Source of the DNA: Dugong dugon
Lineage: Eukaryota; Chordata; Mammalia; Sirenia; Dugongidae
Reading direction: 5' to 3'
DNA length: 64,000 nucleotides
Assembly (NCBI GenBank): GCA_030035585.1
Contig: CM057462.1
Span: forward strand, 144,238,734 to 144,302,733
In this document: piece after piece, positions 10,273 through 22,915 of the stretch
Layout of the letters: the number at the start of each line of letters is the position of its first letter
Position numbering within the stretch: the first letter of the stretch is position 1
Translations under genes and position numbers: made by a program
The notes under the pieces: generated by a model
What the model was told of the DNA's origin: nothing
Seen by the model: the letters and a program-made list of their open reading frames with translations, nothing else
Database searches by the model: none

Positions 10273-13200
10273 ATGACAACACTAAACTCACACCTGTCAA
10301 TAATTACACTTAATGTAAATTGACTAAATGCACCAATAAAAGAGACAACGAGTGGCAGAATGGATTAAAAAAACACAATCCATTTATATGCTCCCTGCAA
10401 GAGACACAACTTAGACTTAAAGACACAAACAAACTAAAACTCAAAGGTTGGAAAAAACATATAAAGCAAACAACACTCAAAAAAGAGCAGAAGTGGTAAT
10501 ATTAATCTCTGACAAAATAGCCTTTAAAGTAAAATCCACCACAAAGGATAAAGAAGGACACTATATAATGATTAAAGGGTCAATACACCAGGAGGACATA
10601 ATCTTAATAAATGTTTACGAACCCACGACAGGGCTCAAAAATACATAAAACAAACTCTAACAGCATTGAAAAGAGAGATAGACTGCTCCACAATAATACT
10701 AGGAGACTTCAACATACCACTTTTGATGAAGGACAGAACATCCAGAAAGAAGCTCAATAAAGACAGAAGATCTAAATGCCACAATCAACAAACTTGATCT
10801 CATAGACATACCAAACGGTCTACCCGGCAGCAGTCAAGTATAGTTTCTTTTCCAACACACGTGGAACACTCTCCAGAACAGACCACATATTAGGCCATAA
10901 AGCAGGCCTTAACAAAATCCAAAGCATCAAAATATTACAAAGCATCTTTTCTGACCACAAAGCCATAAAAGTACAAATCAATAACAGAAAAAGAAAGAAA
11001 GAAAAAAAATAAAACACCTGGAAACTGAACAGCATCTTGCTCAAAAACTACTGGGTTATAGAAGAAACTAAGGACAGAATAAAAAAATTCACAGAATCAA
11101 ATGAGAATGAAAACACATCCTACCAGAACCTTTGAGACACAGCAGAACAGTGCTCAGAGGTCAATTTATAGCAATAAATTCACACATCCAAAAAGGAGAA
11201 AGGGCCAAAATCAAAACATTAACTCTACAACTCAAACAAATAAAAAGACAGCAGCAAAAGAAGCCCTCAGGCACAAAAACAAAGCAAATAATAAAAATTA
11301 GAGCAGAATTAAATGAAATAAGAATAGCAAAACAATTGAAAGAGTTAACAAGACCGAAAGCTGGTTCTTTGAAAAGATCAACAAAATCAATAAACCACTG
11401 TCCAAACTGACAAAAGAAAAACAGGAGAGGAAATAAATAACCCAGATAAGAAATGAGATGCGTAGTTTCACAACAGACCCAACTGAAATTAAAAGAATTG
11501 TAACAGAATACTATGAAAAATTGTAAACTAACAAATTTGAAAACCTAGAGGAAATGGACAAATTTCTAGACACACACTACCTACCTAAACTAACACAGAA
11601 GTAGAACAACTAAAGAAACTTATCACAAAAGAAGAGATTGAAAAGATAATTAAAAAAACTGCCAACAAAAAAAAAGCCCTGGACTTGATGGCGTCACTGC
11701 AGAATCCTACCAAACTTTTGGGAAGAGTTAACACCACTACTACTAAAGGTATTTCAGAGCATAGAAAAGGTTGGAATACTCCCAAACTCATTCTATGAAG
11801 CCAGCATCACCCTGATACCAATACCAGATAAAGACCCTACAAGAAAAGAATATCACAGGTCAATATCCCTCCTGAACATAGACACCAATATCCTCAACAA
11901 AATTCTAGTCAATAGAATTCAACAACATATCAGAAAAACAATTCACCATGATCAAGCGGGGTTAAACCAAGTATGCAGGGATAGTTCAACATTAGAAAAA
12001 CAGTCAATGCAATCTGTCACATAAATAAAACAAAGGGCAAGAACCACTTGATTTTATCAACTGATACAGAAAAGGCATTGATAAAGTCCAATATTCATTC
12101 GTGATAAAAAATCTCAGCAAAATAGGAATAGAAGGGAAATTCCTCAACATAATAAAGGGCATTTATACAAAGCCAACAGCCAGCATCATCCTAAATGGAG
12201 AGAGGCTGAAAGCATTCCACCTGAAAGCAAGAACGAGACAAGAATGCCCTTTATCACCACTCTTATTTAACATGGTGCTGGAGATCATAGCCAGAGCAAC
12301 TGGGCTAGAAAAAGAAATAAGGGGCATCCAAATTGGTAATGAAGAAGTCAAAGTCTCTCTATTTGCAGATGATATGATATTATACACAGAAAATCCCAAA
12401 GAATCCACAAGAAAACTACTGGAACTGACAGAAGATTTCAGCAAAGTATCAGGATACAAGATAAACATACAAAAATCGGTTGGATTCGTCTACACCAACA
12501 AAGAGAACTTTGAAGAAGAAATCACCAAATCAATACCATTTACAATAGCCCCCAGGAAGATAAAATACTTAGGAATAAATCTAACCAGATTCTTAAAAGA
12601 CCTACAAAGAAAACTATAAGACACTAGTGCAAGAAACCAAAAGCAACCTACATAAGTGGAAAAGCATACCTTGCTCATGGTTAGGAAGACTCAACATTGT
12701 GAAAATGTAAATTGTTCCCAAAGTGATCTACAGATACAATGCAATCCCAATCCAAATTTTGGTGGCATTTTTTAATAAGATGGAGAAACAAATCAAAAAC
12801 TTCATATGGAAAGGGAGGAGGCCCCAGATAAGTAAAGCATTACTCAAGAAGAAGAACAAAGTGGGAGGCTTTACACTACCTGATTTTAGGGCCTATTATA
12901 CTGCCATGGTAGTCAAAACAGCCTGGTACTGGTACAACAACAGATACATAGACCAATGGAACAGAGGTGAGAATCCAGATATAAGCTCATCCACCTGTGA
13001 GCAGCTAATATTTGACAAATGCCCAAAGTCCATTAAATGGAGAAAAGACAGTCTCTTTAACAAATGGTACTGGCATAACTGGATATCCATCTGCAAAACA
13101 CTGAAATAAGACCCATACCTCACACCATGCACAAAAACTAACTCAAAATAGATCAAAGACTTAAATATAAAATCAATAAAGATAAAGATTATGGAAGAAA

Positions 13201-14170
13201 AAATAGGAACAATGTTAGGAGCCCTAATACATGGCATACATGGAATACAAAACATTGCTATCAATGCACAAACACCAGAAGAGAAACTAGGTAACTGAGA
13301 ACTAAAAATCAAACACTTATGCTCATCAAAAGACTTCACCAAAAGAATAAAAAGACAACCTACAGACTGGGAAAATTTTTTTGACTATGAAAAATCTGAT
13401 CTGTGTCTAATCTGTAAAATCTACAAGATACTGCAAAACCTCAACAACAAAAAAAACAAATAACCCAATTAAAAATGGGCAAAGGATATGAACAGTCACT
13501 TCACTGAAGAAGACATTCAAGTGTCTAACAGATACATGAGGAAATGCTCACAATCATTAGCCATTAGATAAATGCAAATCAAAACTGCAATGAGATACCA
13601 TCTCACCCCAACAAGACTAGCATTAATCCAAAAAATACAAAATAATAAATGTTGGAGAGGTTGTGGAGAGACTGAAACACTTATACACTGTTAGTGGGAA
13701 TGTAAAATGGTACAACCACTTTGGAAATCAATTTGGCACTTTTTTAAAAATCTAGAAACAGAAGTACCATAGGATCCAGTAATCCCACTCTTTGGAATAT
13801 ATCTTAGAGAAATAAGAGCCATCTCATGAATAGATAGATGCACACCCTTGTTCTTTGCAGCACTGTTCACAATAGCAAAAAGATGGAAGCAACCTAGGTG
13901 CCAATCAGCGGACAAATGGATAAACAAATTGTGGTATATTCACACAATAGAATACTATGCAACAATAAAGAACAATGATGAATCCGTGAAACATCTCAGA
14001 ACACGGATGAATTTGGAAGGTTTTATGCTGAGTGAAATTAGTCAGCCACAAAAGGTCAAATATTGTATAAGACCACTATTATAAGAACTCTAGAAAAGAT
14101 TTAAACACAGAAGAAAATATTCTTTGATGGTTACGAGGGTGTGGAGGGAGGGAGAAGGATAATCACTAAC
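10273..14170 (+). pseudogene. L1 copy A ORF2 (endonuclease/reverse transcriptase), disrupted
   Basis: ORF2 supplies the APE-type endonuclease and reverse transcriptase used in target-primed insertion. The start at 10273 aligns with copies B (30714) and C (50279). The endonuclease part is recognisable but full of stops ('ILGDFNIPL' near 10700). The reverse transcriptase core survives at 12101-12619, with '[12 protein letters not shown]' and the catalytic 'FADDMILY'. The C-terminal region continues at 12723-13109 and 13848-14084. Several frameshifts and nonsense codons separate these islands. The end is uncertain: copy A stops at 14084, but copy B reads further. Confidence 0.9.
14137..14152 (+). 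other. G-rich tract in L1 copy A 3' UTR
   Basis: A polypurine run with G clusters (GGG-GG-GGG-GGG) follows ORF2. Copy B has a stronger version at 34021-34036. G-rich polypurine tracts that can form G-quadruplexes are known in mammalian L1 3' UTRs. One cluster here has only two Gs, so folding is uncertain. Confidence 0.5.
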
Positions 14171-15374
14171 TAGATAGTAGAAAATGATTATCTTAGGTGA
14201 AGGGAAGGACAATATGCATTACAGGGGAAGTCACCACAAACGGATGAAACCAAAAGCTAAGGAGTTTCCTGAATATAGCCAAACACTTCGAGGGTCAGAT
14301 TAGCAGGGGTGGGGGTCTGGGGACAATGATTTCTAGGTCAATTGGCACGACAAAGTTAATTAAGAAAATCTTCTGCATCCCACTTTGGTGAGTGGCATCA
14401 GGGGTCTTAAAAGCTAGTGAGGCTAGTGAGCAGCCGTCTAAGATGCATCAATTCATCCCAACCCACCTGGAGCAAAGGAGAATGAAGAACACCAAAGACA
14501 GAAGGAAAATATTATCTCAAGAAACAGAAAGGGCCACATAAACCAGAGACTCCATCAGCCTGAGACCAGAAGAACTGGATTGTGCCTGGTTACCACCAAT
14601 GACTGCCCTCACAGGGAACACAACAGAGAGTCCCTGATGGAGCAGGAGAAAAGTGGAGTGCAGAACTCAAATTCTAGTAAAAATACCAGACTTAATGGTC
14701 TGATTGAGACTGGAGGGACCCCAGAAGACATGACACCCAGACTCTGTGTTAACCCAAAACTGATACCATTCCCAAGGCCAACTGTTCAGACAAAGGTTAG
14801 ACTGGGCTGTAAGACATAAAATGATACTCATGAAGAGTGTGCTTCTTAGCTGAAGTAGATACATTAGACTAAATGGGCAGCTCCTGTCTGGAGGCGATAT
14901 GAGAAGACAGAAAGGGACAGGAGCTTGTTGAATGGATATGGGGAATCTGGGGTGGAAAGGAGGAGTGTGCTGTCACACTACAGAGAGAGCAACTAGGGTC
15001 ACATAACAATGTGTGTATAATTTTTTGTATGAGAAACTAATTTCAACTGTAAACTTTGACTTAAAGCACAGTAAAAAATAAAATAAAATAAAAACAGCAA
15101 AACTCTATGGATCACAGTTCTACTTTGACATACATGGATCTCCATGAGTAGAGGTGACTCAATGATCAAAGGCAACTTTTTTTTTTTTTAAATCTGTGTC
15201 TATTACATATAGTATAATGTTATTTTTAGGTCTCTCCTTTGTGGCAAAGTAAGCTTTTGAATGCAGGTAATTGTCACATTCTCTGTTTAGCACTTGGGCT
15301 TTAGCCTATAATAGTTCCATAATGAAAACAATCAGATCTGAGATCATTCTAACTGTGTGGGAAAACAGTTTTTA

Positions 15375-15600
15375 AGAGCTGCATATATTCATTTAATTGC
15401 CACAATAACACTATGTGATAAAAACTGATGTCAGTTTTACATATAAAGTGACTGAAACAACCCTATGATGTAAAACTTGCTGTTACCCTGATTATATAGT
15501 GAGGAGAGTGATTTACCTAACCTCCCAGAGATAGGAAGTAATGGCGTTAGATTTTTCTAATAGTCTGATTCCATTTTTGATGCTTGACCACTGACAGCTT
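15375..15600 (-). mobile_element. MIR-type SINE remnant
   Basis: Read on the plus strand this is the complement of MIR: 'ttcatttaattgccacaata', a 'gtgaggagagtgatttacct' region equivalent to the usual 'aagtcacttgcccaaggtca', then 'tagtctgattccatttttga'. It is highly diverged. Confidence 0.5.
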
Positions 15601-15871
15601 TCAGGCCCCACCTTGCTCTCTTTTGTCTTGCTCCACATCTATGCAAGTCAGTAGGAAAGCTGGATGTTCCCTCCTGTGTCAACAACTGGAAGTTCAAAGC
15701 ACAAGCTTAGCCCCTCAAGCAGAAACCCTCAAGCTGGTGCCACCACTAAGACAATTACAACCAAAGTCACACACTATTCACTCTCAAAACCTTTGGGACA
15801 GATTTGGTACCTGCCTTCCTCTCCCAAGAAAGATTCATGATGTGAGTAATATATCTTTGATACCCTATTGA

Positions 15872-15874
<3 letters not shown>

Positions 15875-15920
<46 letters not shown>
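15875..15920. repeat. (GT)23 microsatellite
   Basis: Twenty-three uninterrupted GT dinucleotides, followed by about 28 bp of imperfect GT-rich sequence. It is likely length-polymorphic. Antisense frames reading 'HTHTHT' come from this repeat and are not genes. Confidence 0.97.
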
Positions 15921-15924
<4 letters not shown>

Positions 15925-15949
15925 ACGTGTATGTTTGTGTATGTGTGAT

Positions 15950-17011
15950 CATCATTCTCCACATCTGAACCAACTTGGGTGGGGACTTAATCTGGTCCAC
16001 CACTGGAGATAAGAAGACTATTTTGAACCCAGTTTGTCTGAATCCAGAATTCAAGCTCTTAAATGTCTTGCGGGCCTACTTCTCAGATGTGTCCAATAAC
16101 CTTTTATTGTATGAATTAGTTTATGAGTTTCTTAGGGACAAGGCATTTTTCTTGCCTTTTTTTTTATTATTTATCAGTTGGGAAATACGTATTTATATTT
16201 TTCTTGGTAAAAGGAAATTGTTGATATTTGGAGTAGTCAGGAACAGAAGATATACAAGGCATTGTATATTTTTATTAGTAGATATTACATGTACACTAAA
16301 AAAAATCATATAATAAATTCAGTTCATTAATTATCACATCTTTAAAAGTCAGAATTAACAAAAGAAAAAAATTGAATGCACTCCCAATTAAATCAATCCA
16401 ATTTATTATGATGCTAAGTTATGTGTAAATAATTGCCTAAAATAGTTTTATTTCATCCATTTTAATAGAGCATTCATAACAATACAATGATAACAAATTT
16501 CATCTCTATTTCATGCAATTATCTAAAAATAAAAGCAACATCTACAGAAAGGATTGTAATCTGTTTGTCATCAGTTAAATTACCTGATAAATACCTTCAA
16601 GAATTTAGTACAATGCAAATTTGATTTTTAAAAACTGCCAAAAGGCAGCAAAGGTCAAATCAATTACAATGAAGTATTGTCTTTCTCTAATATATATTTT
16701 AGCTCACTGGCTTTTTTTAAGCAAAACTTTTAGCCGTCACTTTTGGCACTCTATATCTCTTCAGTGTTCTATACATCAATCTTGCAATGCTAGATTATTC
16801 ATGAAATCATTATTAATTTATTCGATTTATGTCTTGAAATATATTTTTCATGTTGTGTTGGTTGTAATTTGAAATTAAAGTAGAAATCACCTTTGAATAA
16901 ATTCATATTTTGCCCGTAGTTAAGGAAAATATGTAAGAAAAAATTTCAAAGACACAGAATACCCCTCATTTTTACTATTAGTCCAGTGTATCCTAAAGCC
17001 TTGATTAGCAA
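15950..17011. other. Unassigned AT-rich sequence
   Basis: I see no recognisable repeat or gene here. The frames at 15975-16313 (+) and 16621-16872 (+) have no identifiable domain. Confidence 0.4.
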
Positions 17012-17223
17012 TCTTGCTTCCCTCCCTTCTTCTCTCCCTTCTTCCTTCCCTCCCGTCTTCCCTTCCTTTCTTCCTTCCTCCCTGCTTCCCTCCCTTCCTC
17101 CCTTCCTTTTTTACTCCCCCTCCCTTCCTTCCTTTATTCTTCCCTCCCTCCCTCCATTCTTCCATTCTTCCTTCCTTCCTTCCATTCTTCCATTCTTTCT
17201 TCCTTCCATTCTTCTTTCCTTCC
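17012..17223. repeat. Polypyrimidine (TTCC/CCTT)n tract
   Basis: About 210 bp of nearly pure pyrimidine on the plus strand, mixing CCTT, TTCC, CCCT and 'attc' units. Long homopurine-homopyrimidine tracts can adopt triplex (H-DNA) structure. The overlapping frames at 16986-17286 (+) and 16920-17225 (-) are low-complexity artefacts. Confidence 0.95.
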
Positions 17224-17289
17224 AAGTTATTTAAGAAATACTCAGGATCTATTATGTATCTGGCATTCTGTGAGATAACTTACTGAACA

Positions 17290-17420
17290 GATCTGTTGCC
17301 ATTGAGTGGATTCCTACTCATAGTGACTCTATAGGACAGAGTAGAATTGCCCCATAGGGTTTCCAAGGCCAAAAATCTTTATGCAAGCAGACTGCCACAT
17401 CTTTCTCCTACAGAGTGGGA
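17290..17420 (-). mobile_element. SINE fragment (long form), antisense
   Basis: The plus strand begins at the RTE-like tail complement ('gttgccattgagtggattcc'). It continues through 'agagtagaattgccccatag' and the long-form block complement ('aatctttatgcaagcagact'). It stops near 'cagagtggga', so the tRNA-like head is missing. Confidence 0.85.
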
Positions 17421-20314
17421 AGAAAGTTAATCAGAATCTTGTTTGGGTGCTGGATATTTAAACATTGAATACAAAACTAGCTTAAAATGAAAGGACAGTA
17501 TTAGTTTCCAGTTTGCACATAGTAAAATGGCCAATAGAAAAAATAAAAAATCAGGTTTTGCCGAGAGAAAACAAAGGTTTTATAACAAAAGTGATTCTGA
17601 TTGAAGTTAGGCTGTATCAGATTTGTAACAGAGCTTGCCCCCCAACCCCTAAAAAAAAAAAAGAAAAGAAAAGAACATGGAAGAAGAGGGGCCACTGACT
17701 GCAGAGTTGTTACTTGGTTTGGTCAGCATTAGTATTTTCTATGTTCAATATACAACATGGGTGGGAGATGTGATATGGTTTAGATTTCTTTCCAGGAAGG
17801 TATGTCCAGACATTCTATTCATAAATGATAAAATTATTTCCAATTTTGTGGAATGATTAGATTTTTTGAAATTCTTTACACAAACATTCTTTCCAATTGC
17901 CTGAGGATCTTTCAATAATCTCAATTATTAGCTCTGCTTTATTTTAAAAATAGTTTTCATTGGAGAAACTGTGTAGAAGAGGCTTACGTCAGAATATTCT
18001 CTGAGTGAGATGTTGTTGCATGAAGAAAGACTGACAAAATCAAACGTTTAGAGGCAATTGAAAGTGTGGGATGACAACCAAGTGGACTGAGTGAAAGCAA
18101 TAGTGGATGAAGGTAAACAGAAAGACAAAATCAGATCATGAATTAAAAATTGAATGCTAAGCTCTTCAATACCCCATAAGTTTCTTTAATGTTTTAAATT
18201 GTCTGAATATTTAATTATATGGATGCTTGCATACTTTAAATTTCTATCAGTTGTTAAAGATTCACTTTTTCAGTCTTTGCTGTTATATATAGTGCAAAAT
18301 TGGACATCTGTGCATATAATATTTTACTCGTCCTTAAGCATTTGTTTTAGAATTTTTTGTTCAGATCTATAAGTGAGATTGGTCTGTTATTTGCTCTTCT
18401 GGAATAACTTTGAAAAATTCTGTTATCATGTCAGTACACTTTTAAACTATGGGTTTTACATATTTGAAAGCTTGAATACTATACCTTTTGGAAATTATTG
18501 TTAATAATCATGGGAGAAATGGTTTAAAAAATGTTTTTTCAAGCTTTATACTTAATGTGTTGAACTGAAGATTTATATATTCAAATAAATCATTCACTTA
18601 ATAAAGATTGTTTGGTGGATTAGTTTACAGATACCTATAGCTTTCTATTACTTGCTTAATATATCTACGTTATTAACAGTAGCTACCTTTAAATAAATTG
18701 AATATGATTTACAGATTGAAATAATCTGCTTTTTGGAAATGTTCTTAAATGATATTTTTAGCTTGAAAACAGAAATCTGAATTAAATAATATTACGTGAT
18801 CTCATATTTTGCACAGCTTTCATTTTACTTTTAATTTATGAAATAAGTGCAAAATGATTAGACTTTGTAATGGATTTCTATTGATTTTTTTTTTAACCTT
18901 TATGCTTTTCTGTATTGTCCAAGTTCTGTTTAATATGCATGTATTTTTTGTAATGACATAAAAGGTATTTTTTATACCTCAACTTTGATAACTCTCAGTT
19001 ACATTATCACATTTATTAAGTAATTCCGAAATTAGTCTGAATAATGATTAACTTCTCATTGTGAATTTATGACTGTATTAATATTTTATTTTTTATCATA
19101 ATTAAAGCAATCGAAGAAGAAAAGATTATTTAACGTGTAGTGTTCAACGTATTCCCCTTTTACAGATCATAGATAGAAAAAAAAACATGCACATAACTTT
19201 GTATGGTAGAATAAAAACTTCAATTTCTTCTACACTGAGTCGAACTCAGCTTCTTTTGCTTCTAGATAAATCCACAAAGAATTCGGTTTTGTTTTGGAAA
19301 AAATCGTTTAGAACTACACTTTAGGTTTTACAGGAAAATTTAAGAACGATATTTCAGCTTAGAACTGAAAATGAAATTGAAAAATAATTTTTCAGAATTT
19401 GTTTTGATTTAACAATACTTTATAGAGATTAAAATGTAATAATTAGAGATAGGTGGGAAACACACGTTTATTGTAAAACTTTCCTGAAAGAAAAAAAACG
19501 ACAAACTATACAGTAAAATAAAATTAATTTTAATTAAGTTTGTTACCAAACACTGTATTTAGTTCACTGAAAATATGAAGCTAAGGGAAAAAGGCTTACA
19601 AATTTCAAATCACATTTCGGAGTTCTTTATTACAACAGCTAAAGGAGTTATAAAAGGAATAAAAGTAGAAAATGCTGCATAATGCAACATTAAATTAGTT
19701 TGCTTCAGCTTAAATCTTATGATCCACTGAAAGGAAATCAGAACACTTGACCATAATATTGGATCCCCCAACAAACCTTGATAAAGTGGGAAAACCTTCC
19801 TAGATTACAGAGTGGATGTGACTTTTAAGTTAGTTGGACTTGAACAGAATCCTCATATGTTCAAAACCAAAGATCTTTTATCAGAGGAGGAATGAGCAAA
19901 CACTGACCACTTTCAATAACAATATTAAGCACATTTTCAGAAATAATCTGTATATTTGTCCAGTTATAGTGTGCACCTGAGTTAAAATTATAGACAAAAT
20001 CAAACAATATTACTTATTAAATAGCTTACTTTTACATCAGGAAAAACAATTAAAGGTAATCAAATTACTATAATTTTTTAAAAATGTGAGTTGTAGTCCT
20101 GAATACTTTTCCTGTGTTTACCTTTGCAAACATCATAAATATAAAGCGATCAACTGAGACAGTGAAAATGGGTGTGCACAGATTTCTAAAATAAAAATAT
20201 CGGTTTTTCAGGAAAATTATCTTTCTGAATCAACTCAAAAGAGTCAGCATTTATTGAAGATATACTGTATGCAAGCCGTGTTATAAATGTTTGTGAGAGA
20301 ATTTAAAAGTCTTT
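17421..20314. other. Repeat-poor AT-rich block
   Basis: Apart from a short L1M-like piece (18340-18480), I find no interspersed repeat, microsatellite or credible reading frame in about 2.9 kb. The base composition is strongly AT-rich. Whether it holds conserved noncoding elements cannot be judged without alignments. Confidence 0.45.
18340..18480 (-). mobile_element. Possible ancient L1 ORF2 fragment
   Basis: The plus strand resembles the complement of an L1 reverse transcriptase segment: 'tagaattttttgttcagatc', then 'taagtgagattggtctgtta', then 'tgttatcatgtcagtacact'. It is very diverged, so the assignment is tentative. Confidence 0.4.
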
Positions 20315-20323
20315 ATGGAAAAA

Positions 20324-20461
20324 TGTGGTGCTCTGTGGGTACAGTGCTTAAGAGCTCAGCTACTAACCAAAAGGGTGGCAGTTCAAATCTACCAGCCGCT
20401 CATTGGAAACCCTCTGTCCTATAGGGCTACTATGAGTTGGAAATGACTCGATGGTAGTAGC
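20324..20461 (+). mobile_element. Short-form SINE with internal loss
   Basis: The head 'gtacagtgcttaagagctca', 'ctaaccaaaagggtggcagt' and tail 'atgagttggaaatgactcg' are present. The usual middle text between 'ggaaaccct' and 'ctgtcctatag' is missing, a deletion of about 20 bp. A 9-bp duplication 'atggaaaaa' flanks the copy (20315-20323 and 20462-20470). Confidence 0.9.
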
Positions 20462-20470
20462 ATGGAAAAA

Positions 20471-21680
20471 CGTAACCACTTGCTCCTTTCACATCACAAT
20501 TGTCCATGTTAATCTGAATGGAATTTGACCAAGAATCAAGTTTTTCCAATGTTGTACATTTTTGCTACTACACCTATTTGTTATATAGTATAGAGTCTCT
20601 CTTTTGGTAATGATACCAACTAAAAATATTAGCAAAGATTATTTACTATATATAAAATCTGTCTCAAGGGGTTTATTGCTCTGTAAGTTTTCATCATGTC
20701 AGAATGAACTACATAAATTATCTAACCATAAATCTTCTTTTGTAAATGAAGTGCTTGAATTATTTAACAAATTGAGTAAGGGATAAGCCAAGTTGTGGCA
20801 AACTGATCTACTTCTTTAATTATTTAAGATAGGGTCTCCTGTACAAAACTCAGATTTTATGGTAATCAATTTTAGCGTTAATAATACGTAATACTAAGGA
20901 AACCACACACTATTCTTTTCTTCTATAATAAGGGGTCTGCTTCAATAATATGCTAGGAGATTTTTTGTTTGGTTATTATGTTGCTGTTTGATTGTTACTT
21001 CTCCTTATTTAAATATTTAATGAAAGTTTTATCCAGCTTGTGCTCTGAGACTTCAAAGCAAAGGGCATAATTTAAAAAAATCTAATAAGTAAATAAATGT
21101 AAGAATACTGAAAAAATACGGGATATGCAAAATACATTAAAAGCACTGTTTTAATAATAGAATAACAAATTCTACTTTTCTCTTGAGATGATGAAGCATA
21201 AGAAATCAAATTCAATAAGCTGTAAACTATTTAAAAAACAGGATCATGCAAAGATAATTTTTGTATGTCTGTCTTTTGAAGTGTATTGTAAATAGTAGTT
21301 GTTAAAAAATGATCATAGTAATATAAAATGTGTCCTGCTAAAGTGTCCTTCAATAAATTGCTATCTCTTTAACATTTTTCATGTGCCATACAAATGTTGT
21401 AGACAGTGAATCAAGACAAATTTTTAGAAGTAAATAGAGCAGTGAAAACTGTTTTTTTAAATTACAAATAGACAACCTCAAAGTTTTATTAATAGACATC
21501 TATGCATTTATAATGAAATAAATGTTATGATGGGACATTCTACAAAGTACAATAAAATAGTATAATTGCATAATGAAAGTTTGACTAGGGAAGGTTTTCC
21601 AAAGCATTTCAGGAATTGTATGTGGAGGCTAAGTACACAAAAGGTTATTTTTAAAAGGAGATACTTGTTACGCCACACAA
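20471..21680. other. Unassigned AT-rich sequence
   Basis: No gene or repeat family is recognised. The 60-aa frame at 20604-20786 (+) has no domain I know. Confidence 0.4.
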
Positions 21681-22465
21681 TTTTTTTTTTTTAATTGTAC
21701 TTTAGTTGAAGATTTACTTAACAAACAAGTTTCTCATTAAACAATTAATACACATATTGTTTTGTGACATTGGTTGCCAACCCCACTACATGTCAACACT
21801 CTCCCCTTCTCAACCTTGGGTTCCCCGTTACCAGCTTTCCTGTCTCCTCCTGTCTTCTCATCTGGTGTGCCCATTTACTCTTGTTTTGTTTTATGGGCCT
21901 GTCTAATCTTTGTCTGAACAGTGAACCTCAGGAGTGACTTCATTACAGAGCTATAACGGTGTCCAGTGGCCATACTCTAGGGGTTTCTCCAGTCTTTTTC
22001 AGACCAGTAAGTCTGGTCTTTTTGTGTGTGTGTGTGTGAGTTAGAATGGTGTTCTACATTTTTGTCCCGCTCTGTCCAGGACCCTCTATTGTGATCCCTG
22101 TCAGGGAAGTTGGTGGTGATAGCCTGGCACCATCTAGTTGTGCTGGACTCATTCTGGGGGAGGCTGTGGTAGTTTTGGTCTATTGGTCCTTTGGACTAAT
22201 CTTTCCCTTGTGTCTTTGGTTTTCTTCTTTCTCCCTTGCTCCAGATGGGGTGAGACCAGTGAAGTATCGTAGATGGCCACTCACAAGCTTTTAAGACCCC
22301 AGACACTACTCACCAAGGTAGAATGTAGAACATTTTCTTTATAAACTATGTTATGCCAATTGAGCTAGATGTTCCCTGAGACCATGGTCCCCACAGCCCT
22401 CAGCCCAGTAATTCATTCCCTCAGGGAGTTTGGATGTGTCTTTGAAACTTTCATGACCTTTCAGT
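21681..22465 (-). mobile_element. 5'-truncated L1 copy (3' UTR only)
   Basis: The plus strand begins with a T run (poly(A) tail complement, about 21681-21694). It then gives the reverse complement of the L1 3' UTR seen in copies A and B, for example 'gtagatggccactcacaagc' and 'ttaagaccccagacactact' against 'ttaaagctagtgagcggcca' near 34303. It ends without ORF2 sequence. Frames at 21706-21906 and 22046-22294 (+) are antisense artefacts. Confidence 0.85.
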
Positions 22466-22479
22466 ATGACCTCATTCAC

Positions 22480-22575
22480 ATAAGAAAAAAGAAACAGTGT
22501 TTCCAAACAGGGTCCCATTCACAGGTACCAGACTTCAACATACCTTTTTAGGGTACATAATTCAATCTATAACAG
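22480..22575 (-). mobile_element. MaLR-type LTR fragment
   Basis: The plus strand reads 'gtttccaaacagggtcccat', then 'cagacttcaacatacctttt', then 'gtacataattcaatctataa'. This is the reverse complement of the 5' portion of a MaLR LTR (the region around '...ttgaattgtgtccccc...'). Only about 95 bp remain. Confidence 0.6.
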
Positions 22576-22910
22576 TGTTCAACCAACAAAGATGGGGCTG
22601 GTTAGTCAATGTATCAATATTGAAATACTCATTGAATTCACTGAAGGTTAGATTACTAGATAACACCCTGAAAGATAAAATCTTAATGCCTGGCATATTT
22701 TCTTTAATTATCTTTATGTATTTAGGAAGTATTCCAACATTTACTTAAAATGATACTAATTGTGCCTTTTCCATTCCGTTATAATATCCAGAGAGGTGTT
22801 TTGAGTAGCTAACTACGCAAAAAGTGCTACTGTCACTGGGTACAGCTACTTAATTCTTCAGTGGAAGCACTAGATTGGTACCCAGATGCCATGCCCAATG
22901 CTTTCTGTAA
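22576..22910. other. Unassigned sequence
   Basis: Nothing is recognised between the MaLR fragment and the solo LTR. Confidence 0.4.
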
Positions 22911-22915
22911 CAGGG

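Larger units (their letters stand above)
7358..15098 (+). mobile_element. L1 copy A, near full length, inactive
   Basis: This is an L1 LINE with a 5' UTR (7358-8699), ORF1 region (8700 to about 9810), inter-ORF spacer, ORF2 region (10273 to about 14170), 3' UTR and a short A-rich tail. Target-primed insertion is shown by a perfect 12-bp duplication ('aaaactctatgg', 7346-7357 and 15099-15110). The 5' end keeps a YY1-like 'taagatggc'. A SINE on the opposite strand (8897-9064) breaks ORF1, and ORF2 has many stops and frameshifts. It is of the same lineage as copies B (27911) and C (47494). It cannot encode functional proteins. Confidence 0.95.
7236..15189 (+). mobile_element. Long-form SINE split in two by L1 copy A
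   Basis: The left part (7236-7357) contains the SINE head and the long-form block 'gtcttggtgatttatttcaa'. The right part (15099-15189) resumes with 'atcacagttctactttgaca' and 'tccatgagtagaggtgactc'. Joined across the insertion, they give one SINE in the normal order. The 12 bases 'aaaactctatgg' occur at both edges (7346-7357, 15099-15110) as the L1 duplication. This SINE therefore predates L1 copy A. Confidence 0.9.

Noticed and set aside
16920..17286. Frames rich in Ser-Leu-Pro or Gly-Arg-Lys
   Set aside because: They are translations of the polypyrimidine tract on either strand.
22046..22294. 82-aa plus-strand frame
   Set aside because: It is antisense to an L1 3' UTR, which is noncoding.
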